From the NCBI GenBank assembly GCA_910577935.1, contig CAJTOT010000010.1, positions 1-64,000 of the forward strand: a DNA stretch of 64,000 bases. The letters are read 5' to 3'. This document shows, in pieces, positions 35,836 through 44,104 of this stretch. The notes beneath the pieces were generated by a model that did no database searches, was not told where the DNA came from, and worked only from the letters and a program-made list of their open reading frames with translations. Positions within the stretch are counted from its first letter, which is position 1; each line of letters opens with the position of its first letter. Made by a program: the position numbers and the translations under genes. This DNA is from an uncultured Hungatella sp. GTDB taxonomy: Bacteria > Bacillota > Clostridia > Lachnospirales > Lachnospiraceae.

Positions 35836-35870
35836 AGTGTTACCAAACCATTTCAAAAGGGAGAAAATTT

Positions 35871-36716
35871 ATGAATTTTGTCGATCTTCACACCCATTCT
35901 TCCGCCTCCGACGGCACTCTGTCCCCGGAGGATCTGATTGCCCTTGCCGTGTCAAAAGAACTGAAAGCCATAGCCCTCACGGACCACGACACCATCGGAG
36001 GAATCCCCCGCGCCAAAGCAGCCGCGGCCGCCTCCGGCCTGGAGCTGATTCCGGGCATGGAACTCTCCTGCGCCTACCAGGGGACGGAGATTCACATTCT
36101 GGGATTTTTCGTGGATGAGACTTCCGAAATTCTGAAAAACGGTCTGGCCGGCTTCTGCAAAGTCAGAAACGCGCGCAACCAGGACATGCTGTCCCGCTTT
36201 CAGGAGGACGGATTTCACATCTCCCGGGAGGATTTGACGCGCAACGACCCGGACACGGTCATCACCAGGGCCCATTTCGCAAGAGTTCTGACTGAAAAGG
36301 GCTATGTATCCTCCCCCGCCCAGGCATTTGAGAAATACCTCCAGTACGGCGGCCGTTACTGCACCCAGCCAAAGAGAGTGACCGCGGAACAGGTAATGGA
36401 GCTTATGAGAGCCTGCCGTGCCTGGCCCTGTCTGGCGCACCCTATGCAGTACCGTCAGGGATACCGGGAGATCAGAGAGATGGCTCTGTGCCTTAAGAAC
36501 CTGGGACTCCGGGGCATGGAAGTCTACCATTCCTCCCACCACCGGGGCCAGAGCGCCAAGCTTCAGATCATCGCAAAAGAGCTGGGGCTTCTCCCCTCCG
36601 GCGGCTCCGATTTCCACGGCTCCAACAAACCGGATGTAGAGCTTGGACGGGGAAGAGGGGGGCTTCGTGTTTCCTATTCACTTTTAAAAGATATCAAGGA
36701 GGATTACTATGGATGA
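35871..36716 (+). CDS. PHP-domain phosphoesterase (TrpH/RNase AM-like)
   Basis: A 281-residue protein of the polymerase-and-histidinol-phosphatase superfamily. The metal motifs are clear: FVDLHTHSSASDGTLSPEDL, ALTDHDTIGGIP, GMELSC and HILGFF, with AHPMQYRQ and GGSDFHG in the second half. The YciV/TrpH group removes 3' phosphates from nucleoside 3',5'-bisphosphates or trims 5' RNA ends. The end overlaps the next small gene by 8 bp, so the two are coupled. Confidence 0.9.
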   Translation: MNFVDLHTHSSASDGTLSPEDLIALAVSKELKAIALTDHDTIGGIPRAKAAAAASGLELIPGMELSCAYQGTEIHILGFFVDETSEILKNGLAGFCKVRNARNQDMLSRFQEDGFHISREDLTRNDPDTVITRAHFARVLTEKGYVSSPAQAFEKYLQYGGRYCTQPKRVTAEQVMELMRACRAWPCLAHPMQYRQGYREIREMALCLKNLGLRGMEVYHSSHHRGQSAKLQIIAKELGLLPSGGSDFHGSNKPDVELGRGRGGLRVSYSLLKDIKEDYYG

Positions 36717-36966
36717 ATTGTACCGCGCCGTCGAGGAGGGAATCCGCCGGTCAGGATATGAGGGGCCCGTGGACGGAAAAGAGATCTACAACGACATCTG
36801 CGACCAGATCGAGGACAAGGAGGAAGGCGTCTACGTGCTCATGTCCAGGCGGGACGACCACATGTTCTTTGAATACAAAGTGGAGGTCTTCGAAGACCAG
36901 TTCAATCTGTCCTCCATAGACCTCCACACATCCGAAAAGGTGTTCCACGCGGATTTTGACGCCTGA
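36709..36966 (+). CDS. Small conserved hypothetical protein
   Basis: An 85-residue protein behind an AAGGAGG and overlapping the PHP gene. The sequence (MDELYRAVEEGIRRSGYEGP, ISGKEIY-like DGKEIYNDICDQI, EGVYVLMSRRDDHMFFEYKV) is balanced and predicted alpha/beta. It is acidic, with no membrane segment or motif. It is not recognised as a named family. Coupling to the PHP phosphoesterase suggests a partner or regulator. Confidence 0.8.
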   Translation: MDELYRAVEEGIRRSGYEGPVDGKEIYNDICDQIEDKEEGVYVLMSRRDDHMFFEYKVEVFEDQFNLSSIDLHTSEKVFHADFDA

Positions 36967-36990
36967 TGCCCGGCCTGCCGCCTGGCTCTT

Positions 36991-38049
36991 TCAGGCCTTT
37001 GTCCCTTGTTCCGGCAGCCTGCTCAGATACACGTCTGTCAGGCTGTATTTTGTTGTGCCGTCATATCCCGTCACCGTGGAAGCCGCCGCCAGGGAATTCA
37101 GCACCGCCTCCTCCACGGACTCCGCCACCATGGGAAATACCTGGTCCAGCAGCTCTTCTTTCAGCACTTCCATGGAATAGACCGGCGGCTCTTTCTCTGT
37201 CTCCACCCGGTTTGCCGTGGTGAAGCCGATGACGATATCCCCGCTCCCGTGGCCCAGAAAGGAACCGCACCGTACAAGCCCCACAGGGGCCCGCCTGCAC
37301 ATCCTTTTCAGCTGCCGGTCTGTCACCGGAAGGTCTGTGGCGAGAATCATCATGATGGACCCTCTGTCCACCGCCGCCGGCTCTATGTCTGTCAGCTCCA
37401 TTCCCACCGGCCTGTGGCCGATAACCAGATTTTCCGTGCTGCCGAAATTCGACTGCACCAGGGCTCCCACGGTGTAATCCCGTCCCCCCAGGGAGACGAC
37501 GCGGGAGGCAGAACCGATTCCGCCTTTCAGCCCGAAACAGACAGTGCCCTTCCCGGCCCCCACGTCCCCCTCCTCAAAGTCCTGGGACGCGCTGCGGACA
37601 GCCGCCATCACCTCCCCCTTCCCCACCGCTCTCAGGGAAATGTCATTGAGCACACTGTCATTGCACTCTCCTACCACCGGATTGACGGAAGTGATGGAAA
37701 TATGTTCTTTCTCTCCCACTTTCAACATATATTCCACTATAGAATCGTGCACAAGCCCCACATTTAATGTATTTGTCAGGGCGATAGGCGTCTCTAAGCT
37801 TCCCAGCTCTTCTATCTGCACAAGGCCCTGGCTCTTTCCGTATCCGTTCTGTACACACACCGCCGCCGTCAGTTTCCTGGCAAAGGGGTTGTCCCGGCAG
37901 GGCATGATAACCGTCACTCCCGTCTTGCTCCTCTCCGTGTCCACCGTGGAGTGGCCCACGGTCACGCCCTCCACGTCTGTGATCTTGTTGCGGGGGCCGG
38001 GAGTTCCCTTACCGATAATAATGCCGTAATCCCTCAGTCTCTTTTTCAT
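36991..38049 (-). CDS. P1 family peptidase (DmpA-type, self-processing)
   Basis: A 352-residue N-terminal nucleophile hydrolase. ATG at 38049 has GGAGG five bases upstream, so the longer frames are not used. The family stretches are DVEGVTVGHSTVDT, GKGTVCFGLKGGIGSASRVV and RGSIMMILATDLPVTDRQL. In DmpA the chain is cut autocatalytically before the Ser in this last Gly-Ser pair, and that Ser becomes the nucleophile. The enzymes act as aminopeptidases, amidases or esterases on small peptides. It converges with the 85-residue gene at 36966 with 24 bp between. Confidence 0.92.
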   Translation of the reverse strand: MKKRLRDYGIIIGKGTPGPRNKITDVEGVTVGHSTVDTERSKTGVTVIMPCRDNPFARKLTAAVCVQNGYGKSQGLVQIEELGSLETPIALTNTLNVGLVHDSIVEYMLKVGEKEHISITSVNPVVGECNDSVLNDISLRAVGKGEVMAAVRSASQDFEEGDVGAGKGTVCFGLKGGIGSASRVVSLGGRDYTVGALVQSNFGSTENLVIGHRPVGMELTDIEPAAVDRGSIMMILATDLPVTDRQLKRMCRRAPVGLVRCGSFLGHGSGDIVIGFTTANRVETEKEPPVYSMEVLKEELLDQVFPMVAESVEEAVLNSLAAASTVTGYDGTTKYSLTDVYLSRLPEQGTKA

Positions 38050-38163
38050 CTTTTCCTCCATTCTTCCCGTTTCACGGCACTTCCCCACTCTGACATGCCG
38101 CGCATATCCCGGGCCGCCGCCAGCCCTGTCTCATGAGAATACCGCGTTCTTTCCAGGCTCAGG

Positions 38164-39366
38164 TCACTGTCTCCGTCCTCTGGTTTTTGTTCTCTCGGAG
38201 GACGGGGCTTTATCCCTGCCCGGTGCCGGCTTCGGACCGCCGGCTGTCCCCGTCTTCCCCGCAAGCCTTGCTCCCACAGCCTCCCGCAGAAGGGCATAGA
38301 GCACAGAACACAGAGGGATAAACACCAGCATGCCCAGAACCCCCATGGCGCTGCCGCCCACAGTCACCGCCACCAGCACCCAGATGGAAGGAAGGCCCAC
38401 GGAGCCCCCCACCACATGGGGATAGATCAGATTGCCCTCGATCTGCTGAAGAACCTGGAACACCACCATGAAGACCAGCGCCTGAACCGGGCTGACCATG
38501 AGAATCAAAAATGCCCCCACGGCGCAGCCCACAAATGCCCCGAAGATGGGAATCAGCGCCGTGAACGCGATGAGAACCCCGATGAGGAGAGCATACGGCA
38601 GCTTCATGACCGTGAGGGTGATGAAGAACATGGTTCCCAGAATCACCGCCTCCACGCACTGACCGGCCAGAAAGTTGGAGAAGGTCTTCTCTGCAAGAGA
38701 AGCTACTTTTATAATCCGCTGGCACGGGCGTTCCGGAAGATAGGCGCGAAGAAGCCTTTTTATCTGCCCCGCCAAAATCTCCTTCTGCAAAAGCACATAG
38801 ACGGCAAACACAAACCCGATGCAGAAATTGGTGACCCCGCTGATGATGGACATGGCTGCGGTCACGGTTGAGGCCACCATGGAACCGGCGCCGCTGGAGA
38901 GAAATGCCACCATATCCTTCCCCACCTGGTCCCAGTTCACCTGCACCTGTTCTATATACGCGACGATCCCCTGGTTTCTGGCAAAGATCTCCTCCGCCTG
39001 CGCCCTGATATTTTCAAAAAATGCCGGTATGCTCTTCTGAAGACCCACGAGAGTGTTCACCAGCTCCGGCCCCACCACAAAGACCACCAGAAGCAGCATC
39101 CCGGCCACCGCCGCCACAGACAGCACGAGGCACACCGGACGCCTGAACCGCTTCATCTTCTTTAAAGGGGTATGCGTCTCTATGGCCCGCATGGGCACAT
39201 TGAGGATAAAGGCGATGGCCCCTCCCAGAAGAAAGGGGGAGAGCATGGAAACACATTCCCCTATGAGAATCAGAAGCTTCTCATAATTGACTCCCAAAAC
39301 CACAGCCACAACCGCAAATACAATCAGGCTCCTGATTTTCTTTAAATTGTCTCTGTTCAGTTCCAT
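38164..39366 (-). CDS. AI-2E family transporter
   Basis: A 400-residue membrane protein starting at the ATG at 39366, ten bases after AAGGAG. It has seven to eight helices in the PerM/TqsA arrangement: LIVFAVVAVVLGVNY first, the amphipathic middle with IRAQAEEIFARN, then PYALLIGVLIAFTALIPIFG and GNLIYPHVVGGSVGLP with the family's conserved loop. Members export small metabolites, and the AI-2 link is proven for few of them. The gene overlaps the AlaX gene upstream by a few bases around the stop, so both are in one operon. Confidence 0.9.
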   Translation of the reverse strand: MELNRDNLKKIRSLIVFAVVAVVLGVNYEKLLILIGECVSMLSPFLLGGAIAFILNVPMRAIETHTPLKKMKRFRRPVCLVLSVAAVAGMLLLVVFVVGPELVNTLVGLQKSIPAFFENIRAQAEEIFARNQGIVAYIEQVQVNWDQVGKDMVAFLSSGAGSMVASTVTAAMSIISGVTNFCIGFVFAVYVLLQKEILAGQIKRLLRAYLPERPCQRIIKVASLAEKTFSNFLAGQCVEAVILGTMFFITLTVMKLPYALLIGVLIAFTALIPIFGAFVGCAVGAFLILMVSPVQALVFMVVFQVLQQIEGNLIYPHVVGGSVGLPSIWVLVAVTVGGSAMGVLGMLVFIPLCSVLYALLREAVGARLAGKTGTAGGPKPAPGRDKAPSSERTKTRGRRQ

Positions 39367-39373
39367 TTCTCTC

Positions 39374-40546
39374 TCACTCCTTCCAGGCGCCCTGGCTCCA
39401 GACCCCTTCAATCTCCTCTCTCCCGGCGGCGAACATCCCCTGGGCCATCAGTCCCTTTCCGCTGCCTTTTCCCCGGAGAAGCCGATTGAGATTTCTGGTG
39501 AAGCCCTCCGCCTTTTCCTCCCTGCTGCCCAGCACATAATGGTAGCTTCCTTCATGTCCGGAACATGCCAGCACCACGCTGCCCTTCTTCTCCTGGCATA
39601 AAAGTGTGACAAAGGCCCGCAGCTGCGCCGGGGGCATATCCTCCTCAAACACCAGAAGGGGACTGTCTTTCTCAGGAAGCTGCCCGCACCGAAGCCTGAA
39701 AATCTGCTGATACAGCCCGGCGGCCTGCCTTTTGAGAGCCGCCGACTCCTCCATCAGCTTCTCCACCGCCCCGGAAATCTGTCCCTGCTTCGCGGACAGA
39801 AGGTTGGAAACACGCGTCACCTGTTCCTGTTTCTTCTCATAATCCTCAAGAGCCCTGGCCCCGCACACCATCTCCAGCCTGACACCGCCTTTGTACTTTT
39901 TAAGCCCGACAGCCTTGATGATGCCGATCTGGCCTGTCCTGCTCACATGGGTGCCGCAGCACGCGCAGGTATCCCCTCCCGGAATCCTCACGATGCGCAC
40001 CGCGCCCTGAATCTCTTTCTTGCTGCGGTAGTCCATAGTATGTAATTCCTCCGCCGGCGGATACCATGCCTCGACAGGGACATCCGCCCAGACAAGACGG
40101 TTGGCCGCCTCTTCCAGCTCCCTGACCTGGCCCTGTGTGAGAATTCCGTTAAAATCAATGGTCACCGCCTCCTGCCCCATGTGAAAGCCTACATTGTCAT
40201 ATCCGAACCGGCTGTGAACCAGGCCCGAAAAAATATGCTCCCCGCTGTGGTGCTGCATGTGTGACTGCCTCCGCTCCCAGTCGATTGCCCCGTGAACCCG
40301 GATTCCCGCCGCCAGTTCCCTGTCTGTGTAATGGAGGATCTCACCGTCTTTCTCGTGAACCTCCACCACCCTTGCCTGGCCAAGCCTCCCTGTGTCAAAG
40401 GGCTGCCCGCCTCCCTCCGGGTAGAAAGCCGTCCGGTCAAGGGCGACATAATACAGACCGTTTTTCCCCGGCCGGCAGCTCACCACCGACGCGTCAAATT
40501 CCCTCAGCTCCGGGTCCTGCTCATACAATACATGTGATTTTTCCAT
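39374..40546 (-). CDS. alaX: Alanyl-tRNA editing protein AlaX-L
   Basis: A 390-residue protein with an AGGAGG ten bases before the ATG. The editing domain has TAFYPEGGGQPFDTG and the zinc motifs HMQHHSGEHIFSG and TCACCGTHVS. The C-terminal half is a DHHA1 domain with a coiled coil. It deacylates mischarged Ser- or Gly-tRNA(Ala) in trans in the cytosol. This long type corresponds to AlaX-L, as it lacks the synthetase catalytic domain. Confidence 0.92.
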   Translation of the reverse strand: MEKSHVLYEQDPELREFDASVVSCRPGKNGLYYVALDRTAFYPEGGGQPFDTGRLGQARVVEVHEKDGEILHYTDRELAAGIRVHGAIDWERRQSHMQHHSGEHIFSGLVHSRFGYDNVGFHMGQEAVTIDFNGILTQGQVRELEEAANRLVWADVPVEAWYPPAEELHTMDYRSKKEIQGAVRIVRIPGGDTCACCGTHVSRTGQIGIIKAVGLKKYKGGVRLEMVCGARALEDYEKKQEQVTRVSNLLSAKQGQISGAVEKLMEESAALKRQAAGLYQQIFRLRCGQLPEKDSPLLVFEEDMPPAQLRAFVTLLCQEKKGSVVLACSGHEGSYHYVLGSREEKAEGFTRNLNRLLRGKGSGKGLMAQGMFAAGREEIEGVWSQGAWKE

Positions 40547-40789
40547 AGTGATTCGTCCTCCTGGCTGTGAACCTTGTTAATATCAGTATTGACCACTATA
40601 TCACAATTAATCACCGGCTGCAACCAGGGGGAAGGCAGGCACTTCCGCTGTTCCCTTTTTTTAATCCATTGTGGCAGACATCAAATTCCGGCGGAGTACT
40701 CATGCTTTTAAATTTTTTAAATTTCGTGAAACACTGCCAAGCCGCCTCACATAAGATAGACTGTAAAGAAAATTCCTGGAGGAACAAGT

Positions 40790-41053
40790 ATGAGTGATTT
40801 GGCAGCAACAAACTGTGGTTGTGGATGTGAGTGCGCGTCAGGCGGCAACGGAGGCAGCAATATCCTTTGGATTCTGATTCTTCTGTGCTGCTGCGGCGGC
40901 AACGGCGGTTTCGGATTCGGATGCGGATGTGGGTGCGGCGGCAACAACTGCGGCAATTCCTGCGGAATCGGCTTTGGCTGTGACTTTATCTGGATTCTGA
41001 TTCTTCTGTGCTGCTGCGGCGGCGGCAACGGCGGCGGCTGCTTCTGCTGCTAA
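40790..41053 (+). CDS. Cys/Gly-rich small protein with two hydrophobic repeats
   Basis: An 87-residue protein behind GGAGG, twelve bases before the ATG. It is made of Gly/Asn and Cys-rich segments (TNCGCGCECASGG, FGFGCGCGCGGNNCGNSC) around two copies of a WILILLCCCGG core (SNILWILILLCC and DFIWILILLCC). About 20 Cys residues make up nearly a quarter of the chain. This is the kind of protein annotated as chorion-class high-Cys in Clostridia. It may be a spore-coat or metal-binding structural peptide. It stands alone, with a stable hairpin just downstream. Confidence 0.8.
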   Translation: MSDLAATNCGCGCECASGGNGGSNILWILILLCCCGGNGGFGFGCGCGCGGNNCGNSCGIGFGCDFIWILILLCCCGGGNGGGCFCC

Positions 41054-41060
41054 TCCTGCG

Positions 41061-41123
41061 GCCTGCCAGAGGGAGATCACCGGGAACCCGCCTTCGGCGG
41101 ATTCCCGGTATGTCTGGCAGCCC
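41061..41123 (+). terminator. Strong UUCG-capped hairpin after the Cys-rich gene
   Basis: ACCGGGAA and CCGCC pair with GGCGG and TTCCCGGT around a TTCG loop, with an outer CTGCCAGA/TCTGGCAG stem. There is no T-run, so it is a transcript-end or RNA-stabilising hairpin rather than a classical terminator. Confidence 0.55.
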
Positions 41124-41206
41124 CGGCAAGCTATGCCAGCAGCATATTCTGCCAGAAATTTCCCAAAAGGGGTTGTCGGGAAATACCGATTTTAGCCTCT
41201 GATTCC

Positions 41207-41274
41207 AAAAAAGAGAGAACTTCGTGAAATTCAGGCTTTTACAAGTCTTTGATATTCCGCGGAATTCTCTCTTC
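41207..41274 (-). terminator. Terminator of a minus-strand transcript
   Basis: On the minus strand AAGAGAGAA pairs with TTCTCTCTT and is followed by six T. It lies 316 bp downstream of the 61-residue gene at 41590-41775. The 41275-41589 stretch between them has a minus frame with protein-like parts (LEISKEEELCRDYTGRFPV), but it runs through the terminator and on across the Cys-rich gene, so it is not called. Confidence 0.7.
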
Positions 41275-41589
41275 CTTTTTCTGTTCTTATTTTGGGGTGC
41301 AGGAAGCACTCTCCCCTCTCTTAGTTCCCCGGCATATCCTGTCGTCTCTATCTGTTTAAACGCCCCTTTGCCGCCCGAAGACACCCTGGCCATCATCTGG
41401 CGGGCCGTCTCCCAGCCGTCTCCTTCCGCGCCCTTCAGGCTCTCCGGCGCCACCGGAAACCTGCCTGTATAATCTCTGCACAGTTCCTCCTCCTTCGAGA
41501 TCTCCAGTCCTTCGAACAGCTCACTGCCGCGGCAGGGCAAACAGCAAAGCCAGGGACAGACTCTCCTGCCTCTGGCCATATGGCTTCTT

Positions 41590-41775
41590 TTAATCTTCGT
41601 GAGTTCCGGCACCCTTCTGCCTCTTTCTGCTCTCTTCCTCCCTCTCCTGGCATCTTGGCCTCTCTCTCATGACTCTCCTGGGCCTTCCCATCTGTCTCCT
41701 CTCCTCCTGTTTTTTCATGCACTCCTCATCAATCTCATACACCGCGTTTCCATCTATAATCAAGCGTTCAGACAT
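41590..41775 (-). CDS. Small charged hypothetical protein
   Basis: A 61-residue protein; ATG at 41775 follows GAGGAGG by six bases, and the longer upstream frame has no such signal. It begins SERLIIDGNAVYEIDEECMK, a beta-strand pattern seen in small Lachnospiraceae proteins, and continues into a tail almost wholly made of Arg, Glu and Lys. It is divergently placed from the 198-residue gene at 41995. No function is known. Confidence 0.6.
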   Translation of the reverse strand: MSERLIIDGNAVYEIDEECMKKQEERRQMGRPRRVMRERPRCQEREEESRKRQKGAGTHED

Positions 41776-41994
41776 TATTTTCCTCCTCATTCTCTGGCAT
41801 CGGCGGAAAATGACCTCTGGGCTGCAGGCATGCCTGCCGGGCTCTTTTTCCCTGGGCAAGCCGGCTGCCGCGGCAGCCGGGGCAGACGCAGAAGCATCTC
41901 CGAAAATGCTCTGCCTACACTTTTATCATATGCGGAATATTTTCCGTAGGCGCATCATATATTGTCATCAAAGACATCTGGAAAGCCGCAAATT

Positions 41995-42591
41995 ATGACC
42001 GATGAACATACCATGAAGCTCACTGATTTTGATTACCTCACCGGCGACCGCCATCTGCAGATGCTCAAAGCCGCCCTACCCTACGTCAGCGTGTCCCAGC
42101 AGAGAGTCCTCTCCTTCCTGGTGAAGTTCTGGGAGCTCAGGAAGACCATGAACCTGTTCCAGGAGGAGCCTGTCGCCGCCATGGGGATTTCCGCTGTGCC
42201 CGACGAACAGAAAAGTTCTCCTCTGGACATGATCAAAGCCATGCAGCCCTACGGCAATCCCCAGGAGCAGGATTTTATCCAGCGGATCTGCAATTTTATT
42301 CAGGGAGTACATACGGAAAGCCAGTACTCGGAGACCATGCCCTCCCAGGTTCCTTTCGGCGGCAGCTTCCGCCCAGACAATCTCCCCGCCGGGACGGTGT
42401 CCAACGGCACCATCCCGGCTGAAAGCGGAGGCGTGGACACCATTGTGGCTGAAAGCGAGCCCTACACCCCCGCCCAGTCTTTCCCTGTCCGCTCGCCCAT
42501 CGAGCAGCTGAAAGGATTTCTTCCTCCTGACCAGCAGGCCAGGTTCGAGCAGGCGGCGTTTCTCATGCAGACTCTTCAGCAGCTGTCATAA
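41995..42591 (+). CDS. Unknown conserved-looking protein
   Basis: A 198-residue protein from the ATG at 41995, with GGAAAG nine bases upstream. The longer TTG frame from 41962 has no ribosome binding site. The first 110 residues are helical (FDYLTGDRHLQMLKAALPYV, VSQQRVLSFLVKFWELRKTM). A Pro/Ser/Gly linker follows, then a C-terminal helix LPPDQQARFEQAAFLMQTLQ. There is no signal peptide or membrane segment. It is followed after 11 bp by a second small unknown, which forms a two-gene unit. No family name can be given. Confidence 0.75.
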   Translation: MTDEHTMKLTDFDYLTGDRHLQMLKAALPYVSVSQQRVLSFLVKFWELRKTMNLFQEEPVAAMGISAVPDEQKSSPLDMIKAMQPYGNPQEQDFIQRICNFIQGVHTESQYSETMPSQVPFGGSFRPDNLPAGTVSNGTIPAESGGVDTIVAESEPYTPAQSFPVRSPIEQLKGFLPPDQQARFEQAAFLMQTLQQLS

Positions 42592-42602
42592 AGGAGGTTC
42601 CC

Positions 42603-42887
42603 ATGAACAACGACTGGAAACAAGACCCAAGGCTGAAATCCATGAACCCTGAGAAGATCAAGTTTCTGACGGATTTCGTCGAACAGCTAAACGGCGCTCC
42701 CAAGGACCAGGCGCTCGCCAGATTTATCGCCATGTCCACCCAGGCGAGCCAGAAAAACATCTCGTTCTCCGACCAGGAGACAAAGCTCCTCACGGACATT
42801 CTCTTAAGCCACATGAATTCTTCTGACAAAAGCAGGCTGGATATGTTTCGGGCCCTCACGCAAAAAATGACGTTCAGACGCGGCTGA
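42603..42887 (+). CDS. Small helical hypothetical protein
   Basis: A 94-residue protein with AAAGGAGG upstream of the ATG at 42603. It is largely helical: NPEKIKFLTDFVEQLNGAP, DQALARFIAMSTQASQKNI and DKSRLDMFRALTQKMTFRRG. The helix-rich, Gln/Lys-rich pattern and pairing with the previous gene suggest the two act together. The stop lies within the left arm of a hairpin. Confidence 0.75.
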   Translation: MNNDWKQDPRLKSMNPEKIKFLTDFVEQLNGAPKDQALARFIAMSTQASQKNISFSDQETKLLTDILLSHMNSSDKSRLDMFRALTQKMTFRRG

Positions 42888-42908
42888 TACAAAGCCGCGT
42901 CTGAACGC
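42872..42908 (+). terminator. Hairpin overlapping the end of the small helical gene
   Basis: TTCAGACGCGGC and GCCGCGTCTGAA pair perfectly over 12 bp around a nine-base loop. The left arm covers the final codons and the TGA. No T-run follows, so termination would be weak or the stem may protect the 3' end. Confidence 0.6.
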
Positions 42909-42951
42909 CGTTGATGATGCTGCCGGAATCTCCCGGCCGGTTTTAACTGTT

Positions 42952-44028
42952 CTATTTCAGCTTCTCCTGCAGTTCTCCCGCCGTCATGGAACCCTCCAGA
43001 TACTCGTATCTGCCTGCGTCACAGGCAGCGCATTCTGCAGGTGTCGCCTCCTTGCCGTTGATGTAGCTCACCCCGTAGGCCCCCGCAGAGGCCAGCTCAT
43101 TTTCATCCGGCACTCCGTTTCCGTTCACGTCGTCGAAGTTGAGGGTCTTAATCTCGGCGGTGGTCTCTAAAGAGCAGCTGTCGTCTATGGCCATATAGGT
43201 GGTGTACATGATGGCGCCGGCGTAGTCGCTGTTGTAATTTCTCAGGCTGTTCTTTTTCGGGGAATACTCATACCCTGCATTTCCCATGGCGCCGTAGGCC
43301 CAGCTGTCCATCAGCGTATATACCCTGCCGTCTCTGTAGGTGTACAGGCTTGTCCAGTAGCCCTTCTTCCCCACAACCAGCTCCGGCGTGGCGTCATTGT
43401 CAAAATAGACCAGGCCGTATTGCTTTTCTTCCGTAGTCTCCATCTCGCACAGGTTGCTCACCGCCCTGTAGGCCTCCTTGTAGTCCTGGAATTCCCCGTT
43501 CCTCTTTCCCCCTGACATGGCTTTACGGATCTGGGATACGGACAGAGGGGCCACCTGAGCCGACACCGCCCCGGACACCTGTTGGTGAAGGTGGAAATTT
43601 CCTCTCCCCCCATTGTGCTCTTCCGGCTTAAAGCCATAGTAGACGGCCGCGAAGGTCTTGCCTCCGTATGTCTCGATGAGCAGGATATCCGTGCATCCGT
43701 CATAGTTCACATCGTAAAATGATACTGCGTCCAGGCTGGTAAACGGCTTCCCTTTCAGCTCCTCCGGCACATAGGCGGACAGTTTTGTCAGAACCTCTCC
43801 GTTCTGCATGATCTCCACGGAAAGCTCCGTCCTGCCTCCCGACGGCGCGGAGGGGACAAACCACACCTTTCCCGCGTATTCACTGAGCTCCACCTCAAAG
43901 GTCTGCCCTGTGATGCAGTCTCTGCCCAATTTCGCTCTCAGTTCCTCCGCCCCGGCGGCCTGCGCCGGATGGCAGGGCATCAAAAACCCGGCCCCCATCA
44001 ACGCCGCCCCAAGTAACATTTTTTTCAT
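42952..44028 (-). CDS. Secreted protein with calcium-binding-like loops
   Basis: A 358-residue protein with a signal peptide (MKKMLLGAALMGAGFLMPCH, cleaved near AQA). AGGAGG lies before the ATG. Two Asp/Asn-rich loops, YDVNYDGCTDILLIE and NFDDVNGNGVPDENELAS, and a YFDNDATPELVVG segment resemble the FG-GAP or dockerin-like calcium loops found in surface proteins. No enzyme domain is recognised. It lies 76 bp upstream of the end of leuS, on the same strand but with no clear link to it. Confidence 0.8.
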   Translation of the reverse strand: MKKMLLGAALMGAGFLMPCHPAQAAGAEELRAKLGRDCITGQTFEVELSEYAGKVWFVPSAPSGGRTELSVEIMQNGEVLTKLSAYVPEELKGKPFTSLDAVSFYDVNYDGCTDILLIETYGGKTFAAVYYGFKPEEHNGGRGNFHLHQQVSGAVSAQVAPLSVSQIRKAMSGGKRNGEFQDYKEAYRAVSNLCEMETTEEKQYGLVYFDNDATPELVVGKKGYWTSLYTYRDGRVYTLMDSWAYGAMGNAGYEYSPKKNSLRNYNSDYAGAIMYTTYMAIDDSCSLETTAEIKTLNFDDVNGNGVPDENELASAGAYGVSYINGKEATPAECAACDAGRYEYLEGSMTAGELQEKLK

Positions 44029-44104
44029 AGCTCTTCCTCCTGCTTTTCAGCCTGACAAAGCTCTTTTCAAGGTGCTTTGGGAACCTGCCAGGACGATCTT
44101 CGCC

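Noticed and set aside
40986..41612. 208-codon minus frame across the Cys-rich gene
   Set aside because: It passes a terminator and ends antisense to a gene with a better ribosome binding site; its tail is an Arg/Ser shadow.
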